Assembly (NCBI RefSeq): GCF_000389965.1
Contig: NC_021191.1
Coordinates: forward strand, 9,053,501-9,117,500
DNA length: 64,000 nt
Direction of reading: 5' to 3'
From: Actinoplanes sp. N902-109
Lineage (GTDB): Bacteria; Actinomycetota; Actinomycetes; Mycobacteriales; Micromonosporaceae
Shown: piece after piece, positions 33,415 to 42,173 of the stretch
Position numbering within the stretch: position 1 is the first letter of the stretch
Layout: each line of letters begins with the position of its first letter
Made by a program: the position numbers and the translations under genes
The notes under the pieces: generated by a model
What the model saw: only the letters and a program-made list of their open reading frames with translations
Database searches by the model: none
Told to the model about the DNA's origin: nothing

Positions 33415-34389
33415 TCAGGTGAGCAGGAGGATCTTGCCCAGGTGGTCGCTGGCTTCCATCAGGCGGTGGGCCTCGGCGGCCTCCGGCATGGGGATGGTGC
33501 GGTCGATGATCGGACGGATCGTGCCGGCGCCCACCAGCGGCCAGATGCGCTCGTGCACGCCGCGGACGATGCGGGCCTTTTCGGCGGGTGGGCGGGCGCG
33601 CAGGGTGGTCGCCGAGATCGAGCCGCGCTTGGCCATCAGCGTGCCGAAGTCGAGCTCGGCCTTGGTGCCGCCCTGCATGCCGATGGTGACCAGATGGCCG
33701 TTGACGGCCAGGGCGTCGAGATTCCGGGCGAGGTATTTGGCCGCGATGATGTCGAGGATGACGTCCGCGCCGTGGCCGCCGGTGACGTCCTTGACCGCTT
33801 CGACGAAATCGGTGTTCGTGTAGTCGATGACATGGTCGGCACCCAGCGCGGTGAGCTGTTCGTGTTTCGCCTCGCGGGCGGTGACCAGGACGGTGGCGCC
33901 CAGCGCCTTGCCGAGCTGGATCGCGAACGTGCCGATGCCGCCGCCACCGCCGTGCACCAGCAACGTCTGGCCCTGGCGCAGCCGGGCGATGTCCACGACG
34001 TTCGACCAGACCGTGCAGGCCACCTCGGGCAGGGCCGCCGCCTCCTGCACCGACAGGCCCTGCGGGATCGGCAGCAGCTGACCGGCCGGCACGGCGACCT
34101 GCTCGGCGTAGCCACCGCCGGCCAGCAGCGCGCACACCCGCTCACCGACGTGGTGGCCGGTCACATCGGCGCCGACCGCGGTGATCACGCCGGCGCACTC
34201 CAGCCCGGGATAGGCCGGCGCGCCGGGCGGCGGCGGGTAGTGGCCCTGCCGCTGCATGACGTCGGCGCGGTTGACCGCCGCCGCCCTCACCTGGACGATC
34301 ACCTCTCCGGGGGCCGGCTGCGGGTCGGGCACCTCGGCCCAGACCAGCGCGTCGGGGCCACCGGGCTTCTCGATCACGATCGCGTGCAT
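33415..34389 (-). CDS. NAD(P)H quinone oxidoreductase, zinc-free MDR family
   Basis: This 324-residue medium-chain reductase has the N-terminal GroES-like domain with NRADVMQRQGHYPPPPG (quinone oxidoreductase signature), then the nucleotide domain with LLVHGGGGGIGTFAIQLGKA and a GADHVIDYTN segment. It matches the PIG3/QOR group, which reduces quinones with NADPH. ATG 34389 (MHAIVIEKPGGP) is the normal family start; ten extra residues upstream are in frame. It lies downstream of the chitinase on the same strand but behind a terminator. Confidence 0.9.
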   Translation of the reverse strand: MHAIVIEKPGGPDALVWAEVPDPQPAPGEVIVQVRAAAVNRADVMQRQGHYPPPPGAPAYPGLECAGVITAVGADVTGHHVGERVCALLAGGGYAEQVAVPAGQLLPIPQGLSVQEAAALPEVACTVWSNVVDIARLRQGQTLLVHGGGGGIGTFAIQLGKALGATVLVTAREAKHEQLTALGADHVIDYTNTDFVEAVKDVTGGHGADVILDIIAAKYLARNLDALAVNGHLVTIGMQGGTKAELDFGTLMAKRGSISATTLRARPPAEKARIVRGVHERIWPLVGAGTIRPIIDRTIPMPEAAEAHRLMEASDHLGKILLLT

Positions 34390-34430
34390 ACCGAACAGCT
34401 TGCCCGTCCGGTATGACAAGAAACTGAAGA

Positions 34431-34467
34431 GGGCCCGCGGGCGGCACCCACCGCCGCCCGCGGACCC
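34431..34467 (-). terminator. Terminator of the chitinase gene
   Basis: GGGCCCGCGGGCGGC (34431-34445) pairs with GCCGCCCGCGGACCC (34453-34467) with one mismatch in 15 pairs and a seven-base loop. It lies 12 bases beyond the chitinase stop and separates it from the quinone oxidoreductase gene. Confidence 0.8.
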
Positions 34468-34479
34468 TCAGCCTGTGGA

Positions 34480-35868
34480 TCAGCCCCGGTAGGCGCCGAT
34501 GATCTTGGTGTACTGGTACGCCGACTGGGCCACGCCGCTGCACGTGTCGTCGTTCGGGTAGCCGCCGGAGCACTGCCGGTCCCGGTTCAGCGACCAGAAC
34601 GTCAGGCGAGCGATCTGGTGCTGCTGGGCGTACGAGGTGATGGTCTGCATGTCGGCCAGTGTCACGACCGCGTTCTCGTCGGTGACGCCGTTCATCGAGG
34701 AGATGCCGACGTGCTTGTAGGCGTCCGCGTCGCTGTAGCCGTACGCGGTCCTGAGCTTGTTCTTCAGGGCGTCCGCGGCCTGGATGGTGAGTGCGCCCTG
34801 GTTGGTGCCGGTGCTGCCCCAGTCGAACGTCATGATGCCCCACCCGTCGACCTGCAGACCGGCCGATGCCGCCCGGTTGATCAGCGAGTTGTCCGGCCCG
34901 TTCGTGCCGCTGCCCAACGTGATGTACGTGGTGATGCCGGGGTTGTTCGCCTTGATCGTCTTCAGCGCGTCGACGGTCTTCTGCTGGTCGGCCGCCGTGT
35001 TGTACGGGGTGCCCTCGATGTCGATGTCGATCGCCTTGAGCCCGTACGCATCGATGACCTTCTGGTACGCCGCGGCGAGCGCCGACGCGCTGGTGCAGTA
35101 GTGCTCCAGCCACGGCCCGCTGGCCCCGCCGAACGACACCACGACGTCACCGCCGTTGGCCCGGATCGTGTTGATCGCGGTCTGGTCCTGGCCGCCGGTG
35201 AGCGCCCGGCTGCCGTCCCACTTCGGGTCGCAGGTGCCGCTGTTGAGCATGAACGCCATCGTGTACCAGGTCACGCCGGTCGCGTTCTTGACCGTGGTCA
35301 GGTTGGGCGGGTTGCCCCAGCCGGTGTAGTAGTACGGCGCCACGGCCTTCGCACCCGGCCCACTACTTGTGGGCGGCGGCGGCGTGGAACCGCCGGAAAC
35401 CGTCCACTTCTGGTTGGCTGTGCCCGTACAGGACCAGATCTGCAGTTTGGTGCCGTCGGCGGAGGTGTTGTCCTTGACGTCGAGGCACTTGCCGGACGCG
35501 GTGTTGACGATCGCGCCGTTGCTGACCTGCCACTTCTGCGACGCCACACTGTCGTAGCAGTCCCAGACGTGCACGGCCGCCCCGTTCGCGGTCGAATTCC
35601 CGGCGACGTCTAGGCACTTGCCCTTGACCTGCAACGATCCGTTGTCCGCAACGGTCCAGGTCTGATTGGTGGAACCGGCGACGCAGGACCAGATCTGCGG
35701 CAGGGTGCCATTCGCGGTGGACCCGTCGGTCAGGTCCAGGCACTTGCCGCCGAGCCCGGTGATCGCCCCGGTCGTGGCGGCCAGCGCATCGGTGACGCCA
35801 AGCACGCCCAGCGTGCCGGCGACCAGCGTGGAGGTGGTGATGGCGAGGATTTTCGACCGTCGTCTCAT
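34480..35868 (-). CDS. Secreted GH18 chitinase with ricin-type CBM13 domain
   Basis: This 462-residue secreted enzyme has a signal peptide (RRRSKILAITTSTLVAG through about residue 31). It is followed by a ricin-B/CBM13 beta-trefoil (about 32-160) with three GKCLD repeats and QxW motifs (NQTWTV, SQKWQV, NQKWTV). After a Pro/Ser linker comes a GH18 catalytic domain (about 175-462) with the active-site strand GLKAIDIDIEGT, where the final Glu is the acid/base. It breaks down chitin outside the cell. ATG 35868 begins right at the signal peptide. The gap 35869-36112 upstream holds AT-rich sequence but no operator I can name. Confidence 0.92.
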   Translation of the reverse strand: MRRRSKILAITTSTLVAGTLGVLGVTDALAATTGAITGLGGKCLDLTDGSTANGTLPQIWSCVAGSTNQTWTVADNGSLQVKGKCLDVAGNSTANGAAVHVWDCYDSVASQKWQVSNGAIVNTASGKCLDVKDNTSADGTKLQIWSCTGTANQKWTVSGGSTPPPPTSSGPGAKAVAPYYYTGWGNPPNLTTVKNATGVTWYTMAFMLNSGTCDPKWDGSRALTGGQDQTAINTIRANGGDVVVSFGGASGPWLEHYCTSASALAAAYQKVIDAYGLKAIDIDIEGTPYNTAADQQKTVDALKTIKANNPGITTYITLGSGTNGPDNSLINRAASAGLQVDGWGIMTFDWGSTGTNQGALTIQAADALKNKLRTAYGYSDADAYKHVGISSMNGVTDENAVVTLADMQTITSYAQQHQIARLTFWSLNRDRQCSGGYPNDDTCSGVAQSAYQYTKIIGAYRG

Positions 35869-36112
35869 GCGGTCACGTCCTTGGGGGGATGGGGATGGGC
35901 CGGACGGGTGGGGGCCCGCCCTAATAGGTAAGTCGCTGAACAATAAACACCCGCATCGATCCGGTGTCAACTGCGCGACGTTCCTGACAAGGTCGTGTTT
36001 TCGCAGCTCAGACGCATGTTAAGAGGGTTGATATAAGTTTTGCTTAACCGGGTCGCCCGTGTCCATTCGAAGGCTCAAGGGGCGATCTGGCACACTGAGG
36101 ACCGCCACTTGA

Positions 36113-36200
36113 GGAGGGCTCGCCTAGTGGCCGATGGCGCCGGTCTTGAAAACCGGTGAGGCGTTCCGCGTCTCCGTGGGTTCGAATCCCACGCCCTCCG
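36113..36200 (+). tRNA. tRNA-Ser(TGA)
   Basis: This is an 88-nt class II tRNA with acceptor GGAGGGC/GCCCTCC and discriminator G. The anticodon stem CCGGT/ACCGG encloses the loop CTTGAAA (anticodon TGA), there is a long variable arm, and the T arm is GTGGGTTCGAATCCCAC. Confidence 0.95.
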
Positions 36201-36257
36201 CTCCCGAGGATTGCGGTCTGCACCGCGCCGCGCGCTGCTCGGTGTCACGATCGAGGC

Positions 36258-36722
36258 ATGGCTTTGCGTGGCGTGCCGGCCGCCCTGCTGGCGGTCGTGG
36301 CCGGGCTGGTGCCGGGTCAGCCGCCCGCGCCGGTGACACCACCGCCGGCTGAGGTTCTCACCCGGAGCGCCGATGGCTACCCACGGGACGGCTTCGGGTT
36401 GCTGGCCGTGGTACGAGGCACCGTGCGGATCGCCGAGGGGTGTCTCGTGATCGACGGGGGTGCCGGACCCAGCCTCGTCATCTGGCCCTACGGCACGCGA
36501 TGGCTGGCGGACGGGAGCGCCCTGGTGTTGCCGGACGGCAGCGTGCTGAGGATCGGGAGTTCGGTGACGGGCGGCGGTGGGCACACCGTGGCGGGCCGGC
36601 GGCAGCTGCGGATGGTGGCGGACGCCGGGACGGTCGAGCGGGTCGTCGACTGTTCCCGGCGTACCACCAAGGCGGTTTCGATCTTCAATTCGTACGGGTG
36701 GGGGCCGATCGGGCAGGCCTGA
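36258..36722 (+). CDS. Small secreted hypothetical protein
   Basis: This 154-residue protein has a signal-peptide-like start (GVPAALLAVVAGLVPG) and a beta-rich mature part containing VRGTVRIAEGCLVIDGGAGP and DGSVLRIGSSVTGGGG, probably one small barrel. Two Cys residues are present (EGCLVI and VVDCSRR). I do not recognise a family. GATCGAGG precedes ATG 36258. It sits between tRNA-Ser and the convergent phosphotransferase gene, four bases away. Confidence 0.65.
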   Translation: MALRGVPAALLAVVAGLVPGQPPAPVTPPPAEVLTRSADGYPRDGFGLLAVVRGTVRIAEGCLVIDGGAGPSLVIWPYGTRWLADGSALVLPDGSVLRIGSSVTGGGGHTVAGRRQLRMVADAGTVERVVDCSRRTTKAVSIFNSYGWGPIGQA

Positions 36723-36725
36723 GCG

Positions 36726-37445
36726 TCAGCCGCGCAGGGCCTGGCGTCCGGAGAAGGCGATGCTGGCGGCCAGGAAGGCGCCGTTGATCAGGGTGAAGGC
36801 GCAGATGACCCAAACCGTCCACTGGGGAGCTACGGTGAGGACCACACCGGCCAGGGTGATCACGGCGCCGTAGTCGCGGACGAGCTTGACCGCGCGGACC
36901 GGCAGCGAGCGGCTGGTCACCATGCTGGATGCCTGGGCGCCGGTCTGCATCACCGAGGTGACCAGGTTGACCATCCAGGTGCCGGCGAAGGCGGCCAGCA
37001 GCCAGGCCGGGGTTGCCGAGATCTGCGCCGATGCGGTGGCCGACAGGGCCGCCACCAGGGCGATCTGGGCGGCCACGTCGCACAGGACATCGGTGCGGGC
37101 GCCCGCCGTGCTGGTCTGGCCGGTGACCCGGGCGAGCTGGCCGTCCGCGCAGTCCAGGGCGTACGCGAACTGCCAGCCGACCAGGGCGAGCAGGCCGATC
37201 GGCCAGGCCCACACCCGGCCGTCGGCCACCGGCTCGGCCGCCGCCACCACCACGAACGACACCAGGCAGCTCAGGCCGAGGTTGCCGACCGTGAGCACGG
37301 TGGGGGCGAGGCGGTGCTTGTGGGCGAAGACCGCGATGCGCGCGCCGATGCGCTGGCTGATCGCCTCGCTGAACAGGCCTCCGCCCCGGTTGACCTGGTA
37401 GTAGTCGGCAGCTGTGGGTTCAGTGGTGGGCGACGGCGTCGTCAT
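36726..37445 (-). CDS. CDP-alcohol phosphatidyltransferase-family enzyme
   Basis: This 239-residue membrane protein has the family motif DCADGQLAR, then G and D-x3-D downstream (TDVLCD), i.e. D-x2-D-G-x2-A-R-x8-G-x3-D-x3-D, at about residues 98-124. It has about five to six membrane segments. These enzymes displace CMP from a CDP-alcohol or CDP-diacylglycerol with a second alcohol. It is the last gene of a three-gene operon: its start lies inside the end of the dehydrogenase gene (26-base overlap). The likely donor is the CDP-polyol made by the partners. Confidence 0.88.
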   Translation of the reverse strand: MTTPSPTTEPTAADYYQVNRGGGLFSEAISQRIGARIAVFAHKHRLAPTVLTVGNLGLSCLVSFVVVAAAEPVADGRVWAWPIGLLALVGWQFAYALDCADGQLARVTGQTSTAGARTDVLCDVAAQIALVAALSATASAQISATPAWLLAAFAGTWMVNLVTSVMQTGAQASSMVTSRSLPVRAVKLVRDYGAVITLAGVVLTVAPQWTVWVICAFTLINGAFLAASIAFSGRQALRG

Positions 37446-38481
37446 AGTCGGCCAGCTTCCTGCGGATCTCGTCCGGGGTCATGGCGAGGTGCTCGAGGAT
37501 CGTGTAGCGGTCCGGCCGGGTGCGCGGGGCGAACTCCACGACCTCGACGAACTGCTCGATGGTCAGGCCGACGTCGGCCGGGGTGCGGGGCAGCTGGTGC
37601 CGGGCCAGGCACTGCGACATCTGCTCGAAGCGCCGCTCGTCGCCGCGCAGGAAGGTGCAGAACAGCGCACCCAGACCGGCCAGTTCGCCGTGCGAGGCGG
37701 TGCCCGGGAACAGCGTGTCGGTGGCGTGGATGATCTCGTGGCAACCACCGCTGCACGGGCGGCTGCTGCCGCAGACGGCCATCGCCAGACCGCTGGAGAT
37801 CAGCGTCTCGGCCAGCACGGTGACGAAGGCGTCGTCGGACATGTCGCCGGGCATGGTCAGCATGGCCTCGGCGCCCATCCGCGACAGCGAGGCGGCCAGC
37901 CCGTCGATCGGTTCACCGCGCACCTCGCGGCCCAGCTCCCAGTCGGCCAGGGCGCTGATGTTGCTGATCACGTCGCCGATGCCGGCCCGGTTGATCCGCT
38001 CCGGTCCGTTCTCGACGAAGTCCAGGTCGACGATGACGGCGTAGGGGATGTGCACTCCGTACGAGCCCTTGATGCCGTCGTTGACCAGGCTGGCCACCGG
38101 TGAGGCGATGCCGTCGTTGGCCAGGCTGGTGGCGACCGAGACCATCGGCAGCGCGTAGCGGTCGGCCGCCCACTTGGCGGTGTCGACGGTCTTGCCGCCG
38201 CCGATGGCCACCACCGCGTCGTACGAGCGGGCGCGCAGCTTGGAACCGAGCTCCATGGCCGCTTCGATGGTGCCGCCGGCGGTCATGAACACGTCGGCGG
38301 AGCCCAGCGTCGGCCGGATCAGCTCGGCGATCTTCTCGCCCTGGCCGGGACCGACCACCACGGCGACGTCGCCGCCGGAGGAGATGCGGCCGTCGGCCAG
38401 GAGGTGACCCAGGTCGGCGACCGCGCCCCGCCGGACGTCGATGTGCAGTGGGGCCTGGACGCTACGGGCTAGTAGCGGCAT
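37420..38481 (-). CDS. sn-Glycerol-1-phosphate dehydrogenase-like enzyme (Fe-ADH superfamily)
   Basis: This 353-residue protein has the nucleotide loop VAIGGGKTVDTAKWAA. It also has the segment SVATSLANDGIASPVASL, which closely follows archaeal glycerol-1-phosphate dehydrogenase (DGIASP). Metal ligands are in GIGDVISNISALADW (Asp), SGGCHEIIHATD (His) and TASHGELAGLG (His). Such enzymes reduce dihydroxyacetone phosphate to sn-glycerol-1-phosphate, the enantiomer used in archaeal lipids and by Bacillus AraM. The start overlaps the upstream nucleotidyltransferase by 13 bases, so the operon is tightly coupled. A different polyol-phosphate product cannot be excluded. Confidence 0.84.
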   Translation of the reverse strand: MPLLARSVQAPLHIDVRRGAVADLGHLLADGRISSGGDVAVVVGPGQGEKIAELIRPTLGSADVFMTAGGTIEAAMELGSKLRARSYDAVVAIGGGKTVDTAKWAADRYALPMVSVATSLANDGIASPVASLVNDGIKGSYGVHIPYAVIVDLDFVENGPERINRAGIGDVISNISALADWELGREVRGEPIDGLAASLSRMGAEAMLTMPGDMSDDAFVTVLAETLISSGLAMAVCGSSRPCSGGCHEIIHATDTLFPGTASHGELAGLGALFCTFLRGDERRFEQMSQCLARHQLPRTPADVGLTIEQFVEVVEFAPRTRPDRYTILEHLAMTPDEIRRKLADYDDAVAHH

Positions 38482-39200
38482 GCGATGTCCCGCGCCTTGG
38501 CGAGGTCGTCGTGGTTGTCCACCTCGACCCACGGGATGTCACCGATGGTGGCCGCGCGGATCTCCCCGCCGCGGTTGGCGAACTCCTGGTAGCCGTCCTC
38601 GTAGTAGAGGTCGGGGTTGCGCTCCCAGGTGGCCTTGAGGCAGTCGGCCAGCTCGGCGGCGACCGCGGACTCGATGACGGTGGCCCCGATGTACTCGCCG
38701 AACGCGGCGGCGGGATCCATCAACTTCGTGATCTTCTCCAGCCGGCCATCTGCCGAGAAGATCGTCTTCATCTCCTCGTCAGCGAGCTTCTTCACATTGT
38801 CAACAGCGAGAAGAATGCCCGGGCCACGGTTGGCGAGGAGGGTCTGCTCGACACTGACGGGGTGCACGGTGTCCCCGTTCACCAGCAGCGCGCCCTGCGC
38901 GAAGTGCTCGCGCGCCAGCCACAGCGAGTAGGCGTTGTTCCACTCCTCGGCCTTGTCGTTGTGCACGAGGGTGATCTTGACGCCGTACTTCTGCTCGAAG
39001 CCGTCCTTGCGCTCCTCCACCGCGTTCGCGCAGTAGCCGACCACGATGGTGACGTCGGTCAGCCCCGCGGCCGCGAGGTTGCGCAGCGAGATGTCCATGA
39101 TCGTGGTGTCACCGTCCACCGGGACGAGCGCCTTCGGCAGCGTGTCGGTGTACGGACGCAGCCTGCGTCCGGCGCCGGCGGCGAGTACCAGACCGATCAT
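38469..39200 (-). CDS. CTP-type nucleotidyltransferase (phosphocholine/polyol-phosphate cytidylyltransferase-like)
   Basis: This 243-residue protein starts with GLVLAAGAGRRLRPYTDTLP followed by KALV, the NTP-binding signature of sugar and choline-phosphate nucleotidyltransferases (COG1213). It has LLVNGDTVHP (metal-binding Asp) near residue 106 and lacks extra domains. It joins a nucleotide to a phosphorylated alcohol. Being the first gene of the operon with a glycerol-1-phosphate dehydrogenase and a CDP-alcohol transferase, it most likely makes a CDP-alcohol such as CDP-glycerol from sn-glycerol-1-phosphate. The nucleotide choice is inferred from the context. Confidence 0.86.
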   Translation of the reverse strand: MIGLVLAAGAGRRLRPYTDTLPKALVPVDGDTTIMDISLRNLAAAGLTDVTIVVGYCANAVEERKDGFEQKYGVKITLVHNDKAEEWNNAYSLWLAREHFAQGALLVNGDTVHPVSVEQTLLANRGPGILLAVDNVKKLADEEMKTIFSADGRLEKITKLMDPAAAFGEYIGATVIESAVAAELADCLKATWERNPDLYYEDGYQEFANRGGEIRAATIGDIPWVEVDNHDDLAKARDIACRY

Positions 39201-39257
39201 GGGGTGGTTCCTTCCGGAGTGTTTCGAGGGGGGTGCCTGCCGAGGATAGCGGTGCCC

Positions 39258-39588
39258 TCACATATCGCGATTGTGCAGGACCGCGAAGCCGTCCTCAGCG
39301 ATCCGCCGGATCATGCCGTCGTTGACCCCGCTGCTCTCGTCCCGCACCGCCAGTTGCTCAGCCGGTTTTCTCGGTGATCTCCCGAGCCAGGGCCGCGCCG
39401 ACCGTTTCGCCCGGTTTCGCGTCGCCACCGACGACGTCCCAGGTGTTCGGGAAAAGCTTGCGCTGAGCCGAGCGCATCTGGAAGAAAATCCGGCCGTCGG
39501 CGTCGACGACAAGAGCACCGGCGACGCGCAAGGAGGGCTGGGACACGAGGAAAAATGCTACGGACCCGGCTCGTAAGCTGGGGGGCAT
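39258..39588 (-). pseudogene. NUDIX hydrolase relic
   Basis: One frame (from GTG 39546 or ATG 39588) reads AGALVVDADGRIFFQMRSAQ and VGGDAKPGETVGAALAREIT, then EKTG and a stop at 39358. This is a NUDIX box whose last Glu is Lys (REITEKTG instead of REUTEETG). A second frame carries on as EQLAVRDESSGVNDGM and RRIAEDGFAVLHNRDM to a stop at 39258, with coding-like codon use. A full NUDIX protein is about 150 residues, so about 60 are missing with a frameshift. It lies just upstream of the cytidylyltransferase operon. Confidence 0.6.
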
Positions 39589-40681
39589 GACCGCTGAGCA
39601 GCTGATCTCATTCGCCCGAGGCGCACCTTCCCTGGACATCATCGATGTGGCCGGTCTCAAGGCCGCCGCGGCGCGGGCCTTCGACACCGATCCGGGCGGG
39701 ATGACGGCGTACGGCACCTCCGTCGGCTACCTGCCGCTGCGGAAGTGGATCGCGGACAAGCACGGGGTCGCCCCCGAGCAGGTCATCGTCACGAACGGCT
39801 CGCTGCAGGCGGATGCGTTCTTCTTCAACCACCTGGTCAAGGCGGGCGACGACGTGGTGGTCGAGAAGCCCACCTACGACCGCACCCTGCTGAGCCTGCA
39901 GAACCTGGGCGGCAAGGTGCACCAGGTGACCCTCGAGCCGGACGGCATCGCCGTCGACGAGCTGCGCACCCTGCTCGAGTCCGGCGTGCGCCCCAAGTTC
40001 GCGCACATCATCCCGAACTACCAGAACCCGGCCGGCATCACGCTGTCCCTGGAGAAGCGGCGCACCCTGCTCGAGCTGGCCGCGCAGTACGAATTCCTGA
40101 TCTTCGAGGACGACCCGTACGTCGACATCCGGTTCCGCGGCGAGGCGCTGCCCTCGATGCTGTCGATGGACACGGACAACACGGTCGTGCACGCATCCAG
40201 CTTCACCAAGACGGTGTGCCCCGGCGTGCGCGTCGGTTACCTGGTCGGCCCGGCCGCGTTCATCGACGCGATCGCCAAGAAGGCCACCAACCTGTACATC
40301 TCGCCCGGCATGGTGTCCGAGGCGATCGTGCACCAGTTCTGCGTCTCCGGTGACATCGAGCGCTCGGTGCAGACCGTGAGCAAGGCCCTCGGCGAGCGGG
40401 CGCGGGTGCTGGGCGAGTCGATCCGCAAGCACATCCCCGGTGCCACGTTCACCGAGCCGGACGGCGGCTACTTCCTCTGGGTGGACCTGCCCGAGGACGT
40501 CGACGTGGACGCGCTGTTCCCGGTCGCGATGAAGAAGGGCGTCGCCATCGTCAAGGGCAGCGACTTCCTGCTCGACGGCGGCAAGCACTCGGTGCGGCTG
40601 GCCTTCTCCGCGGTGACCGTCGACCAGATCGACGAGGGTGTCCGCCGGATCGCCGAGGCCATCGAGGAGCTTCGCGGCTGA
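39587..40681 (+). CDS. PLP-dependent aminotransferase, class I (LysN/MocR-type)
   Basis: This 364-residue fold-type I aminotransferase has TNGSLQADAFF (cofactor phosphate loop), IPNYQNPAGITLSLEKR (Asn that binds PLP), FEDDPYVDIRF (Asp for the pyridine nitrogen), and SSFTKTVCPGVRVGY with the Schiff-base Lys near residue 205. This is the 2-aminoadipate/valine-pyruvate aminotransferase group. It is divergent from the NUDIX relic and the cytidylyltransferase operon, so a link is possible but not established. A hairpin terminator follows at 40714. Confidence 0.88.
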   Translation: MTAEQLISFARGAPSLDIIDVAGLKAAAARAFDTDPGGMTAYGTSVGYLPLRKWIADKHGVAPEQVIVTNGSLQADAFFFNHLVKAGDDVVVEKPTYDRTLLSLQNLGGKVHQVTLEPDGIAVDELRTLLESGVRPKFAHIIPNYQNPAGITLSLEKRRTLLELAAQYEFLIFEDDPYVDIRFRGEALPSMLSMDTDNTVVHASSFTKTVCPGVRVGYLVGPAAFIDAIAKKATNLYISPGMVSEAIVHQFCVSGDIERSVQTVSKALGERARVLGESIRKHIPGATFTEPDGGYFLWVDLPEDVDVDALFPVAMKKGVAIVKGSDFLLDGGKHSVRLAFSAVTVDQIDEGVRRIAEAIEELRG

Positions 40682-40713
40682 CCGGCTGACTGTCGGGTTC
40701 CCGACACTAGCGG

Positions 40714-40754
40714 CCGTCCGCCGGTTCCGAGTTTCCTTCGGGACCGGCGGACGG
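40714..40754 (+). terminator. Terminator after aminotransferase
   Basis: CCGTCCGCCGGT (40714-40725) pairs with ACCGGCGGACGG (40743-40754), with a short inner stem CCGA/TCGG (40727-40730, 40738-40741). A smaller perfect dyad TGTCGGG-TT-CCCGACA (40691-40706) precedes it, 9 bases after the aminotransferase stop. The rest of the gap to 40965 is GC-rich with no gene. Confidence 0.7.
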
Positions 40755-40965
40755 ATCACAATGCTTGCGGCGTCAAGCTGCATGGCATGCGGTGCGACGC
40801 GCGTGGACACCACCCCGCCCCCCGGCGCCGGGCGGGCCGCTCGCATCCTTCACCCCCCGAAATGCGGCCGGCCCGTCCGGCGCCCCCCGATGTCTGACGA
40901 CGGGCGTAATCTCGTTCGGGAGCTGCCAACCTCGGCGGATCCGCGCACTTCTGGGGGAGGCAGTC

Positions 40966-42108
40966 ATGAGCGAGAGCGGCGTGCGCCGAAACCGGCCGGT
41001 CACCGTCAACCGGTCGCTGTCGCGGGCGTGGACGGCCCCCGTACGGGCGATGAACCGGATTCTCGGCACCGTCGACGGCGAGGCCCCGATGGCCGGTGAG
41101 CAGTTCCAGGGCAGCGCCGTGGTGGACTGCGGCGTCTATATCGACGGCAAGCGTGAGCCCGGTGCGTTCAGCCCCGACGAGGCGCTGAGCGAGGCGTGCA
41201 GCCGCGACAACGCCTTCGTCTGGCTGGGCCTGCACGAGCCCGACGAGCAGGAGATGGCGGCCATCGCGCGCACCTACAACCTGCACGAGCTCGCCGTCGA
41301 GGATGCCGTCAAGGCCGAGCAGCGCCCCAAGCTCGAGCAGTTCGGCATGGTGCACTTCCTGGTGCTGCGCACCGCGCGCTACGTGCCACACAGCGAGCTG
41401 ACCGAGACCTCGCAGATCGTCGAGACCGGCCAGATGATGATCTTCGTGGGTGAGCGCTTCGTGATCACCGTCCGGCACGGCGACGCCTCCCGGCTCGCCC
41501 CGGTGCGCGCCGAGATGGAGGACCGCGGGGACCTGCTGGCACAGGGCCCGTGGGCGGTGGCGTACGCAGTCACCGACAAGGTCGTCGACGCCTACATCGC
41601 GGTCGCCGATCAGGTGGAGGCCGACCTCGACATCATCGAGGAGGGCGTGTTCTCCCGCGACCGGGGCAGCCCCGTGCAGGCGATCTACCAGATGAAGCGG
41701 GAGCTGGTGGAGTTCCGCCGGGCCGTGGTGCCGTTGCAGCGCCCGCTCGCCACCATCACCGCCCCGCAGAGCCGGCTCGTGCCCAAGGAGATCCGCCGCT
41801 ACTTCCGCGACGTGCAGGACCATCTCACCCGCACGGTCGAGCAGGTCGCCTCGTACGACGATCTGTTGAACTCGATCCTGCAGGCGCGGCTGGCCCAGGT
41901 CACCGTCGACCAGAACAACGACATGCGCAAGATCGCCGCCTGGGCCGGGATCTCGGCCTGGTGGACCGCGGTGGCCGGGGTCTACGGCATGAACTTCGCA
42001 CACATGCCGGAGACCCAGTGGCGCTACGGCTACCCGGTGGTGATCACCGTCATCGTCGCGGTGTCTGTGCTGCTCTACCGCCTGTTCCGGAAGAACGGCT
42101 GGTTGTAG
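40966..42108 (+). CDS. corA: CorA-family magnesium transporter
   Basis: This 380-residue protein has a large soluble domain (about 45-310) with long helices, then two C-terminal membrane helices. The family signature YGMNF lies at the end of the first (GVYGMNFAHMPE), and a basic tail RLFRKNGWL follows the second. It forms a pentameric channel for Mg2+ and other divalent ions in the plasma membrane. GGGGGAGG precedes ATG 40966. About 45 extra residues at the N-terminus are polar and basic. Confidence 0.93.
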   Translation: MSESGVRRNRPVTVNRSLSRAWTAPVRAMNRILGTVDGEAPMAGEQFQGSAVVDCGVYIDGKREPGAFSPDEALSEACSRDNAFVWLGLHEPDEQEMAAIARTYNLHELAVEDAVKAEQRPKLEQFGMVHFLVLRTARYVPHSELTETSQIVETGQMMIFVGERFVITVRHGDASRLAPVRAEMEDRGDLLAQGPWAVAYAVTDKVVDAYIAVADQVEADLDIIEEGVFSRDRGSPVQAIYQMKRELVEFRRAVVPLQRPLATITAPQSRLVPKEIRRYFRDVQDHLTRTVEQVASYDDLLNSILQARLAQVTVDQNNDMRKIAAWAGISAWWTAVAGVYGMNFAHMPETQWRYGYPVVITVIVAVSVLLYRLFRKNGWL

Positions 42109-42173
42109 CCGACCCCCCACGTGCGCCTGCCGACCTTTACAGTGGCGGGTGACAAACCGGGGAGGGAAGTCGC

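Noticed and set aside
36726..40681. Phosphonate biosynthesis cluster (nucleotidyltransferase, Fe-ADH, aminotransferase)
   Set aside because: No phosphoenolpyruvate mutase or phosphonopyruvate decarboxylase is seen, and the dehydrogenase resembles G1P dehydrogenase rather than phosphonoacetaldehyde reductase.
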